Made by a program: the position numbers and the translations under genes. From the NCBI GenBank assembly GCA_965218775.1, contig CBDCLS010000003.1:372001-436000 (forward strand): a stretch of DNA of 64,000 bases, given 5' to 3'. This document shows positions 8,593 through 17,570 of the stretch, one piece after another. Source of the stretch: CAUZIZ01 sp965218775 (lineage in GTDB: Bacteria; Acidobacteriota; UBA6911; RPQK01; JAJDTT01). The notes beneath the pieces are model-generated. The model made no database searches and was not told the origin of the DNA. It saw nothing but the letters and a program-made list of their open reading frames with translations. Numbering within the stretch: the first letter of the stretch is position 1; the number at the start of each line of letters is the position of its first letter.

Positions 8593-9027
8593 ATGGAAAG
8601 CGTCAATCAGCTCTTACAAACTAAAGGACAGGAGATCTGGTCGGTTACACCGGAAATCTTAGTGTTTGATGCCCTGAAACTGATGGCCGACAAGAATGTC
8701 GGGGCCCTGCTGGTACTTGAAGGAGACAAATTGGTAGGCATTTTCTCGGAACGGGATTACGCCAGAAAGGTCATTCTGAGAGGCAAAGCTTCTAAGGATA
8801 TACCCGTCAAGGAGATCATGAGCCTACAAGTGTTCTACGTTCGCCCTGAACAGACTGTCGAAGAATGTATGGCCCTAATGACGGATAAGCGTATCCGCCA
8901 CCTCCCTGTACTCGAAAATGACAACGTGGTTGGCGTGATTTCAATCGGGGATGTTGTTAAAGCTATCATCTCGGAACAGGAATTCACGATAAAGCAGCTT
9001 GAGAATTACATTACCGGAGTGCCATAG
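8593..9027 (+). CDS. Tandem CBS-domain protein
   Basis: 144 residues made of two CBS domains. The first spans about residues 15-70 (LVFDALKLMADKNVGALLVL, GIFSERDYARKVI) and the second about 77-135 (VRPEQTVEECMALMTDKRIRHLPVL, GVISIGDVVKAII). Stand-alone CBS pairs bind adenine nucleotides (AMP, ATP, SAM) and act as energy sensors. GAGGAG 7-12 nt upstream is a good ribosome site. It stands alone between toxin-antitoxin debris and the nuo operon, so its partner is unknown. Confidence 0.9.
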   Translation: MESVNQLLQTKGQEIWSVTPEILVFDALKLMADKNVGALLVLEGDKLVGIFSERDYARKVILRGKASKDIPVKEIMSLQVFYVRPEQTVEECMALMTDKRIRHLPVLENDNVVGVISIGDVVKAIISEQEFTIKQLENYITGVP

Positions 9028-9213
9028 GATCGCTGAATCTTCAGCATCTCACAAGAGAGAAGTATGTGGAATAGTTGGCAGAACCCCGGCGCTCACATTC
9101 TATTGATAAAGAATGAGTTATGTTGGAATAGTTGGCTAGATTAAGACGCCTTGGACCGGATCTCTTTCATTTGTATTGTGGCAATGCCGTATTGTGTATA
9201 ATGTCGTTCAACT

Positions 9214-9567
9214 ATGAGCGAGTACATGGGGATCGCGGTCTGTTTTGTGCTGGCCGCTGGGCTCACCGGAGCGATGGTGTTTTTGGCCTCCACGCTGGGT
9301 CAGAAGAAGCCCTCACCCGTGAAGTCTGAGCCCTTCGAATGCGGAAAGAGTCCCTTTTCCCTTCCGGGCGGCAGATTGGCGGTCAAGTTCTATTTGACCG
9401 CGATCCTGTTCATCCTATTCGACGTGGAGCTGGTCTTCCTCTATCCCTGGGCCGTGATCTACCGCAAGCTGGGGATGCTCGGTTTGGTCGAGATGGGGGT
9501 CTTCCTCGGGATCCTGATGGTGGGCTTCGTCTACGCTTGGGACAACGGAGCCCTGGAATGGCAGTGA
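9214..9567 (+). CDS. nuoA: NADH-quinone oxidoreductase subunit A
   Basis: 117 residues with three membrane segments: the first about residues 5-27, then LTAILFILFDVELVFLYPWA, then MGVFLGILMVGFVYAW. The conserved loop PFECGKSP precedes the second segment, and the acidic FDVELVF pair is present. Part of the hinge where the membrane arm of complex I meets the peripheral arm and quinone enters. First gene of a compact operon; nuoB follows after one nucleotide. Confidence 0.95.
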   Translation: MSEYMGIAVCFVLAAGLTGAMVFLASTLGQKKPSPVKSEPFECGKSPFSLPGGRLAVKFYLTAILFILFDVELVFLYPWAVIYRKLGMLGLVEMGVFLGILMVGFVYAWDNGALEWQ

Positions 9568-9568
9568 C

Positions 9569-10072
9569 ATGCTGAACGATTCGACGTTCTTGACCAGTCG
9601 CCTCAACGAGGCCCTTGGCTGGGCCCGGAAGTTTTCGATCTTCCAGTATCCCTTCGTGACCGCGTGCTGCGGCATGGAGTATATGGCCACGGCCTGTTCT
9701 CACTACGACGTCGACCGCTTCGGAGCGGGTTTGCCCAGATTTTCTCCGCGTCAGGCGGACGTGCTTTTTGTGGTAGGCACGATCAGTCACAAGATGGCGC
9801 CGGTCTTGAAACGCATCCACGACCAGATGGCCGAGCCCAAGTGGGTTGTTGCCTTTGGAGTCTGCACCTGCACCGGCGGCTTCTATGACAATTACGCGAC
9901 CGTGATGGGTATCGATACGATCATACCGGTGGATGTCTACATCCCCGGCTGCCCCCCGCGGCCTGAGAACGTTCTCGACGGACTGATGAAGCTGCAAGAC
10001 AAGATCCAGGACCAGCACAGCAGCGGCCGACCGACCGCACCCGAACCTCGCCCCGTCATGCTCGAAACATGA
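9569..10072 (+). CDS. nuoB: NADH-quinone oxidoreductase subunit B
   Basis: 167 residues. It carries the last iron-sulfur cluster (N2) before quinone. The expected ligands are visible: the Cys pair at 33-34 (TACCGMEYM), Cys 99 (FGVCTCTGG) and Cys 128 (VYIPGCPPRP). VGTISHKMAPVL and WVVAFGVC match the family, though an additional Cys at 101 is less common. Peripheral arm of complex I on the cytoplasmic side. It overlaps nuoC by 4 nt (ATGA). Confidence 0.95.
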   Translation: MLNDSTFLTSRLNEALGWARKFSIFQYPFVTACCGMEYMATACSHYDVDRFGAGLPRFSPRQADVLFVVGTISHKMAPVLKRIHDQMAEPKWVVAFGVCTCTGGFYDNYATVMGIDTIIPVDVYIPGCPPRPENVLDGLMKLQDKIQDQHSSGRPTAPEPRPVMLET

Positions 10073-10650
10073 ATACCCCCTCTTTAATTGAGTCTGTCAG
10101 CAGCCGCTTCCCCGATGCGGTGTCGGCTTCCCACAGCTACCGGGGCGACGCAACCGTGGTTCTGCGCCGGGAGTTTCTACTCGAGGTGGCGCGGTTTCTG
10201 AAAGAGGACCCGGCCCTGCAGATGAATTTCCTCATGGACTTGACCGCCGTGGACTACTCTACTTTCGGCGAGAGTCCGGCGCCGGCTTTCTTCGCCTCTT
10301 CCGGTGTAGCGCTAAGGCCCTCCTCCCAGATCCCGGATGAGGACCCCTGGCCCGGTCCTCCGGGGGAGACACGCTTCGTGGTCGTCTACCACTTCTACTC
10401 TCTGCAGCACAAACACCGGCTGCGGCTGGTGGTGCCTGTTCAGGAGGCCGAAACCGAGGTGGATTCTTTGACCTCATTGTGGGCCGGAGCCGACTGGCTC
10501 GAGCGAGAGGTTTGGGACATGTTCGGGATCCGATTCCAGGGGCATCCGGATCTGAAGCGCATCCTCATGTACGAAGAGTTTGAAGGTCACCCGCTGCGTA
10601 AGGACTACCCCGTCAACAAGCGGCAGCCCCTGATAGGACCAGTCAACTGA
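10069..10650 (+). CDS. nuoC: NADH-quinone oxidoreductase subunit C
   Basis: 193 residues. The C-terminal signature ERE.WDMFGIRF.GHPDL and HPLRKDYP of the 30-kDa complex I subunit is present. Residues 70-100 hold a low-similarity insertion (SPAPAFFASSGVALRPSSQI) between the N-terminal fold and the YHFYSLQHKHRLRL strand. NuoC packs against NuoD in the peripheral arm and carries no cofactor. It starts inside the nuoB stop, so translation is coupled. Confidence 0.93.
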   Translation: MNTPSLIESVSSRFPDAVSASHSYRGDATVVLRREFLLEVARFLKEDPALQMNFLMDLTAVDYSTFGESPAPAFFASSGVALRPSSQIPDEDPWPGPPGETRFVVVYHFYSLQHKHRLRLVVPVQEAETEVDSLTSLWAGADWLEREVWDMFGIRFQGHPDLKRILMYEEFEGHPLRKDYPVNKRQPLIGPVN

Positions 10651-10711
10651 TGAAAATCTCAAGTTCCGAATCCCTAATCAATCCCAAAAGTTGCCCGCCT
10701 GTGTCGGATCG

Positions 10712-12094
10712 ATGACGCTCGATCCAGGCTCCCCCAAGGAGACATCCCAGACACCCAAGAGCACCGCCGATCTGGAGACGCGAGACATGATGCTCAACAT
10801 TGGGCCTGCGCACCCGGCCATGCACGGGATCGTCCGGATCCTCGCCGGGCTCGACGGAGAGCAGATCGAGACGGCCGAAGTGGAGATCGGTTACCTCCAC
10901 CGCGGCTTTGAGAAGATGGCGGAGGTGGTGGACTACAACGGCGTCATCCCCTACACCGACCGGCTCAACTACGTCTCCCCGCTCATCAACAACATGGGCT
11001 ACTGCATGACCGTGGAGAAGCTTCTTGGGATCTCGGTTCCGGAGCGCTGCCACTACGTACGGGTCATTACCTCGGAGATTTCCCGCATCTCAGACCACCT
11101 CACCTGCGTCGGCGCCACCGCCATGGAGTTGGGAGCCTTCAGCGTCTTTCTCTACATGATCAAGGCTCGGGAGTATCTCTGGGAACTGGTGGAGAAGGTC
11201 ACCGGGGCGCGTTTGACGGTCAGCTACTGCCGCGTCGGCGGGGTGAAGGCTGACCTCCCTGACGATTTCGCCGAGCCTTGCCGGAAGGCATTTGAGGAAA
11301 CCCGCAAGGTCCTCGAGGAGGCAGATGGGCTCCTCACTCGCAACCGCATCTTCACGGACCGAATGAGCGGAACCGGCGCGATCTCCGGCGAAGACGCCAT
11401 TTCCTACGGAATTACTGGCCCCTTTCTTCGCGCCAGCGGTGTGGACTACGACGTCCGCAAGGACTGCCCCTACGCCGTCTACGACCGGCTGCCCTTCGAC
11501 GTGCCGGTCGGTACCCGAGGGGACAACATGGATCGTTATCTGGTGCGTATGGAGGAGATGGAGCAGTCCATGCGCATTGTGGAGACGGCGCTGCGCGACC
11601 TGCCCTCCGGCCCGGTCCAGGTCGACCCCGAGACAGGGCGTCCGATCCCGGCCGCGGAGATGGTGGACCTGGCCAAGGTGGGAAACATCGCGGCCATATC
11701 GGGCCGAAGCGCCGTGACCGATCCAACCCTCGAGGGCTCTGGTGGCGACCGGTATCAGTCCATAGCCGCCGACGAAAAGCGGGCCTTCCTCCCCGCCAAG
11801 GAAGATACCTATGGCAACATCGAAGGACTCATGAACCACTTCAAGCTGGTCATGTTCGGGCACGGCGTGCGGCCTCCCCAGGGAGAGGTCTACTTTCCGG
11901 TGGAAGGAGCTAATGGCGAGCTCGGATTCTACCTTGTGAGTGACGGAGCAGGGCATCCCTACCGGGTTCGGGTTCGTCCGCCCTGCTTCGCCATCATGTC
12001 GGCCCTGCCCAGGCTCCTGGCCGGGGAAATGATAGCCGACCTGGTCCCCACTTTCGGCTCGGTCAATATGATTGGAGGGGAGCTCGACCGGTGA
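10712..12094 (+). CDS. nuoD: NADH-quinone oxidoreductase subunit D
   Basis: 460 residues from the ATG at 10712; an in-frame TTG at 10691 is possible but adds nothing family-like. Family hallmarks: NIGPAHPAMHGIVRI, AEVEIGYLHRGFEKMAE, SHLTCVGA-type SDHLTCVGA, and the C-terminal DLVPTFGSVNMIGGELDR. Derived from the large subunit of [NiFe] hydrogenases, it forms the quinone-binding pocket with NuoB. A stretch near residues 325-375 (PIPAAEMVDLAKVGNIAAIS) is longer than in E. coli. It ends in a GTGA overlap with the next gene. Confidence 0.94.
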   Translation: MTLDPGSPKETSQTPKSTADLETRDMMLNIGPAHPAMHGIVRILAGLDGEQIETAEVEIGYLHRGFEKMAEVVDYNGVIPYTDRLNYVSPLINNMGYCMTVEKLLGISVPERCHYVRVITSEISRISDHLTCVGATAMELGAFSVFLYMIKAREYLWELVEKVTGARLTVSYCRVGGVKADLPDDFAEPCRKAFEETRKVLEEADGLLTRNRIFTDRMSGTGAISGEDAISYGITGPFLRASGVDYDVRKDCPYAVYDRLPFDVPVGTRGDNMDRYLVRMEEMEQSMRIVETALRDLPSGPVQVDPETGRPIPAAEMVDLAKVGNIAAISGRSAVTDPTLEGSGGDRYQSIAADEKRAFLPAKEDTYGNIEGLMNHFKLVMFGHGVRPPQGEVYFPVEGANGELGFYLVSDGAGHPYRVRVRPPCFAIMSALPRLLAGEMIADLVPTFGSVNMIGGELDR

Positions 12095-13887
12095 AGCTTT
12101 CTGACCTTGAGCCGAGAGCCGCGGAGATCCTACAACTTTACGAGCAGCCCAAGGCAGCAATGCTACCGCTCTTGTGGCTGGTCCAGGAGAATCAAGGTTA
12201 TGTCTCCCAGGAGGCGGAGGCTTGGGTGGGACGCACCCTCGGTGTCGCCCGTTCCCACGTGCGCGAGGCAGTCTCCTTCTACAACATGTTCCACACCAAA
12301 CCAGTGGGCCGGCGCGAGCTGCGGGTCTGCACCAGTCTACCCTGCCTATTGCGCGGTTCTGGAAGGGTACTGGAGCAGATCGAGGAACATTTGAAGATTT
12401 CCCCCGGCGAGACCACCCCAGGACAGGAGGTCACTCTCACAGAGGTCGAGTGTCTCTGCGCCTGCGAAATGTCGCCCATGGCCCAGCTCGACGAAACCTT
12501 CATTGGGCCTCTCGAAGGGGAGACTCTAGACACCGTTCTTGAGGCCGCACTCGAAAGTCCTGAAGACTCGGCTCCGTTGCCTGAACCCGAACCCTTCATC
12601 TCCACGGACGGCCCGGTGCTCTCCACGCGCTTCAAAGACCCAGACGGAACCTGGTTTGAAGACTACGTCGCTGAGGACGGATATCTCGCGGCTAAGAAAG
12701 CTCTCACCTCTATGACCCCGGAAGAAGTGATCGACGAGGTTTCCAAACCTCACCTGCGCGGTCTGGGCGGGGCGGGGTTTCCAACCGGTAGGAAGTGGTC
12801 CTTCGTCCCCAAAGAAACGACCAAACCAAAGTACCTCGTGGTGAACGCGGACGAGGGCGAACCCGGTACCTTCAAGGACCGCTACATCATGGAGCGGGAT
12901 CCGCATGCCCTGCTCGAAGGCATGATCATCTCAGCCTATGCCATCGGCAGCCACAAGGCCTACGTCTACATTCGGGGGGAGTACTTCCGGTCGGCCAAGC
13001 GCCTACAACGCGCCCTGGACGAGGCCTATAGCATGGGATGGTTGGGGAAGAATATTCAGGGGACCGGATTCGATTTGGAGGTCGTCATCCATCGCGGTGC
13101 CGGGGCCTATATCTGCGGGGAAGAGACCGCGCTCCTTACCTCGCTCGAGGGTGGGAAGGGCTTTCCCAAACTCAAGCCCCCCTTTCCGGCCATTGAGGGT
13201 CTGTTCTCCTGCCCTACGATCGTCAACAATGTGGAGACCCTGGCCTGTGTGCCATTCATTCTGCGCCACGGAGTCGAACGTTTCGCCGACATTGGTACAG
13301 ACAAGCAAGGGGGCACGCGACTCTTCTGCGTGAGCGGACATGTGGTGCGGCCCGGCGTCTACGAGGCGTCGGTGAGCGTGACCCTGCGGGAGCTGATCGA
13401 GATGGCCGGTGGAGTACGCGAAGGAAACCAGCTCAAGGCCGTCATCCCCGGGGGCATCTCGGCCAAGATTCTGACCGCCGATGAGATCGACGTGGCCATG
13501 GACTTCGACTCTCTCATGGCCGCTGGCAGCATGGCGGGCTCAGGGGGAGTGATCGTGATGGATGAGACCACCTGCATGGTCGAGGCGCTCGAGTCCGCGG
13601 CCAAGTTTTTCGCCGACGAGTCCTGCGGACAATGCTCGCCCTGCCGTGAGGGGACCGGCTGGGTCCATCGCATCGTGCACCGTATCGCCCAGGGACAGGG
13701 GAGCGTTCAGGACCTGGACTCCCTGCTCGCCATCGCCGGCGACATGGAGGGAAATACTATCTGCGTCTTCGCAGACGCAGCCGCCTGGCCAGTGCAGTCC
13801 TATATCACGAAATTTCGGGACGAGTTTGAAGAGTACATCCGCAGCGGCCGCGGCGCCGCGACGAGGGAGGTCGCATGCCCAGCCTAA
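12091..13887 (+). CDS. nuoEF: NuoE-NuoF fusion, NADH dehydrogenase module
   Basis: 598 residues in one continuous frame from a GTG start. Residues 1-155 are NuoE: a helical N-terminus and a thioredoxin-like domain with [2Fe-2S] ligands in RVCTSLPC and ECLCACEMSP. Residues 175-598 are NuoF: the FMN/NADH site RGLGGAGFPTGRKW with NADEGEPGTFKDR, GAGAYICGEETALL, and the N3 [4Fe-4S] ligands ESCGQCSPCREG plus TICVF. The Pro/Glu-rich segment 155-175 serves as linker. Together they oxidise NADH and pass electrons to NuoG. The two are separate genes in E. coli. It overlaps nuoG by 13 nt. Confidence 0.93.
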   Translation: MKLSDLEPRAAEILQLYEQPKAAMLPLLWLVQENQGYVSQEAEAWVGRTLGVARSHVREAVSFYNMFHTKPVGRRELRVCTSLPCLLRGSGRVLEQIEEHLKISPGETTPGQEVTLTEVECLCACEMSPMAQLDETFIGPLEGETLDTVLEAALESPEDSAPLPEPEPFISTDGPVLSTRFKDPDGTWFEDYVAEDGYLAAKKALTSMTPEEVIDEVSKPHLRGLGGAGFPTGRKWSFVPKETTKPKYLVVNADEGEPGTFKDRYIMERDPHALLEGMIISAYAIGSHKAYVYIRGEYFRSAKRLQRALDEAYSMGWLGKNIQGTGFDLEVVIHRGAGAYICGEETALLTSLEGGKGFPKLKPPFPAIEGLFSCPTIVNNVETLACVPFILRHGVERFADIGTDKQGGTRLFCVSGHVVRPGVYEASVSVTLRELIEMAGGVREGNQLKAVIPGGISAKILTADEIDVAMDFDSLMAAGSMAGSGGVIVMDETTCMVEALESAAKFFADESCGQCSPCREGTGWVHRIVHRIAQGQGSVQDLDSLLAIAGDMEGNTICVFADAAAWPVQSYITKFRDEFEEYIRSGRGAATREVACPA

Positions 13888-15530
13888 GCATCGACGGCCG
13901 TGAGACAAGTGTGCCCGTTGGGACCACGGTCATCCAGGCCGCGGAGAAGCTGGGAATCTTTATTCCGCGTTACTGTTACCATCCTGGGCTCTCCATCGCG
14001 GGCAACTGCCGCATCTGCCTGGTAGAGGTGGAAAGGTTCCCCAAACTCCAGATCGCCTGCAATGCGCCCGTGACCGAAGGCATGGTCGTGCACACGAAGA
14101 GCGACATGGCCGAGGACGGCCGGCGCGCGGTGCTGGAGTTCCTCCTGGCTAACCACCCGCTCGATTGCCCGGTGTGTGACCAATCCGGTGAGTGCGACCT
14201 GCAGAACTTCTACATGAACTTCGGGCTCTACAATCCACGCTTCAGAGAGCGCAAGGTCCGGAAGCAAAAGGCGGTCAAACTCGGACCCCATGTGATGCTG
14301 GACCAGGAGCGCTGTATCCTCTGCTCCCGCTGCGTGCGCTTCACGGACGAGATCACCAAGACTGGAGAGTTCGGCATTTTCAACCGAGGCGATCGGGCCG
14401 AGTTGGGACTCTACCCTGGCGATATACTCGACAATCCCTACTCGGCAAACGTGGTGGACATCTGTCCGGTGGGGGCCCTGACCGAGCATGATTTCCGGTT
14501 CAAGACCAGGGTCTGGTACCTCTCCAGTGTCTCCACCGTCTGCAACGGCTGCAGCCAGGGGTGCAACATCGACATCCACTTCGTGCCCGACAGGCCCCAC
14601 CTGAACGACGGGGCTCGGGTTGCGCGCATCAAGCCCCGCTACAACCCGGATGTCAACCATTGGTGGTTATGCGATGAGGGGCGCTACGGTTTTGGCTGGG
14701 TAGATCGGGCGCGGCTCAATCAGGTGCGCGGGCCCTCAGCGGAGGCAACTTGGGAGCAGGCTTTCACAGAGATCTCAAGCGCCTTGGCAGGGTCGCACCG
14801 AGAGAAGACCGGGAGGCCCAGTGCGACCGGCTCTCGACATGAGGCCGGTCGTCGGCTTGGCGTGATCGCCTCGACCCAACTCACCAACGAGGAGCTCTTT
14901 CTGATCCGGGAGATTTTCCAGGGCGCCCTGGGCGCCCAAGTCAGCACCTCTGTCCCGCAGGAAGCGGAGTCCTACGATGACTTCCTCATTAAGGCCGACA
15001 AGAACCCCAACACCTTAGGCGCGACCCTGCTGGGCTTGGCCGGTCTGGACGCTCCCGATGCCGAGCAGCTCGTGGACCAGGCACTCGATGGGAAGCTTGA
15101 GTTCCTTTGGGTCTTTGGGCACGATCTGGTGAAACTCTTCGGGGAAGAGAAGGTCCGGCAGCTCTCAGAGAGGGTACCTCTCTTCGTCTTCTCGGGCACG
15201 AACGAAAACCCGACCGTGCCTTGGGCCCATTGGGTCCTGCCCAGCGCAGCTTATGTAGAGAAGGACGGGACCTTCGTAAACTGCCACGGCCGGGTCCAGC
15301 GGATCGGCCGCGCCTTTCCACCGCTCGGGGATTCCCGGGAGGACTGGCGCATCCTCCTGGAATTGGCCGAGAAACTGGGTTTGCCGCTCGATTGGCGGGC
15401 GCCGGAGGAGATTTTCCAGGGGCTCGCCAAGGCGTTTGCGCCTTTCGAAGGATTAACCTATCAAACAATCGGGGCGCAGGGGGCTGACGTTGCGACGGCC
15501 AAGCCTCCGGCAGGGGCGACCATACCATGA
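13875..15530 (+). CDS. nuoG: NADH-quinone oxidoreductase subunit G (short form)
   Basis: 551 residues. The N-terminal ferredoxin domain holds [2Fe-2S] ligands (YCYHPGLSIAGNCRIC). His/Cys ligands for a [4Fe-4S] cluster follow (HPLDCPVCDQSGECDLQ), then CILCSRCVRF with DICPVGALT. A molybdopterin-oxidoreductase-like part begins with VCNGCSQGCNIDIHF. It is much shorter than the roughly 900 residues of E. coli NuoG because the C-terminal molybdopterin-like region is reduced. Overlaps nuoH by 4 nt. Confidence 0.92.
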   Translation: MPSLSIDGRETSVPVGTTVIQAAEKLGIFIPRYCYHPGLSIAGNCRICLVEVERFPKLQIACNAPVTEGMVVHTKSDMAEDGRRAVLEFLLANHPLDCPVCDQSGECDLQNFYMNFGLYNPRFRERKVRKQKAVKLGPHVMLDQERCILCSRCVRFTDEITKTGEFGIFNRGDRAELGLYPGDILDNPYSANVVDICPVGALTEHDFRFKTRVWYLSSVSTVCNGCSQGCNIDIHFVPDRPHLNDGARVARIKPRYNPDVNHWWLCDEGRYGFGWVDRARLNQVRGPSAEATWEQAFTEISSALAGSHREKTGRPSATGSRHEAGRRLGVIASTQLTNEELFLIREIFQGALGAQVSTSVPQEAESYDDFLIKADKNPNTLGATLLGLAGLDAPDAEQLVDQALDGKLEFLWVFGHDLVKLFGEEKVRQLSERVPLFVFSGTNENPTVPWAHWVLPSAAYVEKDGTFVNCHGRVQRIGRAFPPLGDSREDWRILLELAEKLGLPLDWRAPEEIFQGLAKAFAPFEGLTYQTIGAQGADVATAKPPAGATIP

Positions 15531-16621
15531 TGGAAGTCCTGCTCATAAAGCTCGTGTTGGCGGGGATCGTCTTTTTCGGGGTCTTGAACCTGGCGGGGTT
15601 TCATACCTGGGTGGAGCGGAAGCAGTCCGCCCTGATCCAGGACCGAATCGGGGCCAACCGCGCCGACATCTTTGGGTTTCGGGCGCTGGGACTCTTCCAC
15701 GGCATAGCCGATGCGGTCAAGATGTTCACCAAGGAGGACCTGATCCCGGACGGAGCGGACAAGACCCTCCACACCCTGGCTCCTTTGTTCTCGGTCTTCT
15801 TCGCCTTGGTAGCGTTCGCGGCGATCCCGTTTGGAGACCGCCTCATCTTGGGAGAAGGCAGGATTATCGAGCTCCAGGTCGTGAAGATCGACGCGGCGCT
15901 GCTCTACGTCTTCGCCATGCTCTCTCTGGGGGTCTATGGCGTGATCCTTGCCGGCTTTGCCTCGCGCAACAACTACGCAATGATGGGGGGGCTGAGGGCC
16001 ACCGCGCAAATGATCTCCTACGAGATCGCACTGGGAATCGCCGTCGTCGGCGTGATCATGGTCTACGGGACCATGGATCTGGCTGAGCTGGTACGGGCCC
16101 AGGGGCAGTTGATCGGCGGCTGGATCCCTTTCTGGGGCATCGTAGCCCAGCCCGTGGCCTTCGTCGTCTTCGTGACCGCCGCCCTGGCTGAAACCAAGAG
16201 GCTCCCCTTCGACCTGCCGGAAGGTGAGTCTGAGATCATCGGCTACTTCGTGGAGTACAGTGGAATGAAGTTCGGGATGTTCTTCCTCACGGACTTCCTG
16301 GAGACCATCATGGTGGCATGCCTGGCAACCACCCTCTTCTTCGGCGGGTGGCAGGTGCCCTTTCTGATGCCCGACGGCTTCCACTTCCCCTGGGGAGCGG
16401 AGCTCCTCCTCTCCAATTTGGTCTACGTCCTCCTCGGGGTGGCGAGCTTTTCGATTAAAGTCGTGATCTTCTGCTGGATCTTCATGCAAATCCGCTGGAC
16501 CCTGCCGCGCTTCCGCTACGACCAACTCATGAAGCTGGGATGGAGGGGGCTGTTTCCGATCGCGGTGATCAACGTCGTGGTGACGGCCGTGGTGCTGGTC
16601 TTTTTCGGGGAAGCGCCCTGA
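15527..16621 (+). CDS. nuoH: NADH-quinone oxidoreductase subunit H
   Basis: 364 residues, about eight membrane helices. Conserved features are ERKQSALIQDRIGANRADI near residue 30, the loop DAVKMFTKEDLIP, and AETKRLPFDLPEGESEII near residue 220 with YSGMKFGMFF after it. NuoH anchors the peripheral arm in the membrane and forms part of the quinone tunnel. Its stop overlaps the nuoI start by one base (TGATG). Confidence 0.95.
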   Translation: MMEVLLIKLVLAGIVFFGVLNLAGFHTWVERKQSALIQDRIGANRADIFGFRALGLFHGIADAVKMFTKEDLIPDGADKTLHTLAPLFSVFFALVAFAAIPFGDRLILGEGRIIELQVVKIDAALLYVFAMLSLGVYGVILAGFASRNNYAMMGGLRATAQMISYEIALGIAVVGVIMVYGTMDLAELVRAQGQLIGGWIPFWGIVAQPVAFVVFVTAALAETKRLPFDLPEGESEIIGYFVEYSGMKFGMFFLTDFLETIMVACLATTLFFGGWQVPFLMPDGFHFPWGAELLLSNLVYVLLGVASFSIKVVIFCWIFMQIRWTLPRFRYDQLMKLGWRGLFPIAVINVVVTAVVLVFFGEAP

Positions 16622-17274
16622 TGGGGGTAAAAGTTGTCCGAAGGCCCGAGCTGACTTTCTGGGAAAGGCTCTACATCCCCCAGATCCTCTGCGGCCTCAA
16701 GATCACTACCAAACACTTCTTCCGCAACCTGTTTCTCCACGTTGCCCACCTTCTGGGTCGTTTCAAGCACCTTCCCGCCTCTGCCACCATCCAATATCCC
16801 GAGGAGCTCAGGCCACTCATGTCGCGCTTCCGCAGCCGTCACCGGCTGACCCTCCGCGAGGACAACACCCCCCGCTGTGTAGGGTGCATGCTCTGCGAGA
16901 CGGTCTGCCCGGCCAAGTGCATTACCATCGTGCCCGGGGAGCACCCCGACCCCGACGTCGAGAAGTATCCGGTCCGCTTCGACATCGACCTGGGGGTCTG
17001 TGTCTACTGCGGGTACTGCGTCGAGGCATGCCCCGAGGACGCGATCCGAATGGACACGGGGATCCTCGACATCGCGGCCTACTCGAGGGAAGAGATGCAA
17101 CTCGACATCCACGAGCTGATGGACCCAAAGCTGCGTAAGCCGATCAAGGACTGCGGCCTGGACTTCCCCCACCAGTGCGAGTTAAGCGATGGAGAGATGA
17201 GGGGTAATTGGGAGGGGGTCAAACGATCCTACGAAGAACAGGTTGAAGGCGGAGGCATCGAGAAAACTCGGTAA
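16621..17274 (+). CDS. nuoI: NADH-quinone oxidoreductase subunit I
   Basis: 217 residues from the ATG at 16621. Two ferredoxin motifs carry clusters N6a and N6b: CVGCMLCETVCP and CVYCGYCVEACP. The N-terminal amphipathic region (FWERLYIPQILCGLKITTKH) docks on NuoH. The family ends near the AYSREEM segment; about 50 further residues form a longer tail. The operon ends here: no nuoJ, K, L, M or N follows. Confidence 0.94.
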   Translation: MGVKVVRRPELTFWERLYIPQILCGLKITTKHFFRNLFLHVAHLLGRFKHLPASATIQYPEELRPLMSRFRSRHRLTLREDNTPRCVGCMLCETVCPAKCITIVPGEHPDPDVEKYPVRFDIDLGVCVYCGYCVEACPEDAIRMDTGILDIAAYSREEMQLDIHELMDPKLRKPIKDCGLDFPHQCELSDGEMRGNWEGVKRSYEEQVEGGGIEKTR

Positions 17275-17333
17275 TCGCTCTGCCCCGTCATTGTATCTGT
17301 TTTGCGCTTCGCTTCATTTGCAGAAGTAGCTTT

Positions 17334-17393
17334 GGCCTCCAGGCCGAAGTCTTATTCTTCTCAGCCTTTGGCTCGGACGGCGGCCTGGAGGCC
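17334..17393. terminator. Inverted repeat downstream of nuoI (possible terminator or REP-like element)
   Basis: GGCCTCCAGGCC at 17334-17345 is perfectly complementary to GGCCTGGAGGCC at 17382-17393. Each arm can also fold on itself. There is no U-tract, so a REP-like element is as likely as an intrinsic terminator. It lies 60 bp after the nuoI stop. Confidence 0.4.
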
Positions 17394-17570
17394 ACCGCTA
17401 CGCCGGACCCGAAGTTTCGTTCTCGAATGGGGCAGCACCGCTGGGGGGACTAGCCTCTCTGGCATTGGGTCCCATGACCTCCCTTTCCTGCCCAGGCCAG
17501 CTGATATAAGATGCCCTGCGGCACCTCGAAAAGTTACTTGAACTACGATTCCAATCCGGAGGGTCTGAAG

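Noticed and set aside
9060..9140. Direct repeat of GGAATAGTTGGC before nuoA (near 9068 and 9124)
   Set aside because: Two imperfect copies only, with no partner elsewhere and no operator-like symmetry; too little to call regulatory.
15461..16525. Minus-strand frame of 354 codons
   Set aside because: Antisense to nuoH; His/Asp/Gln-rich shadow composition.
16540..16620. Longer start for nuoI
   Set aside because: The added residues overlap the end of nuoH and lack similarity; the ATG at 16621 matches the family start.
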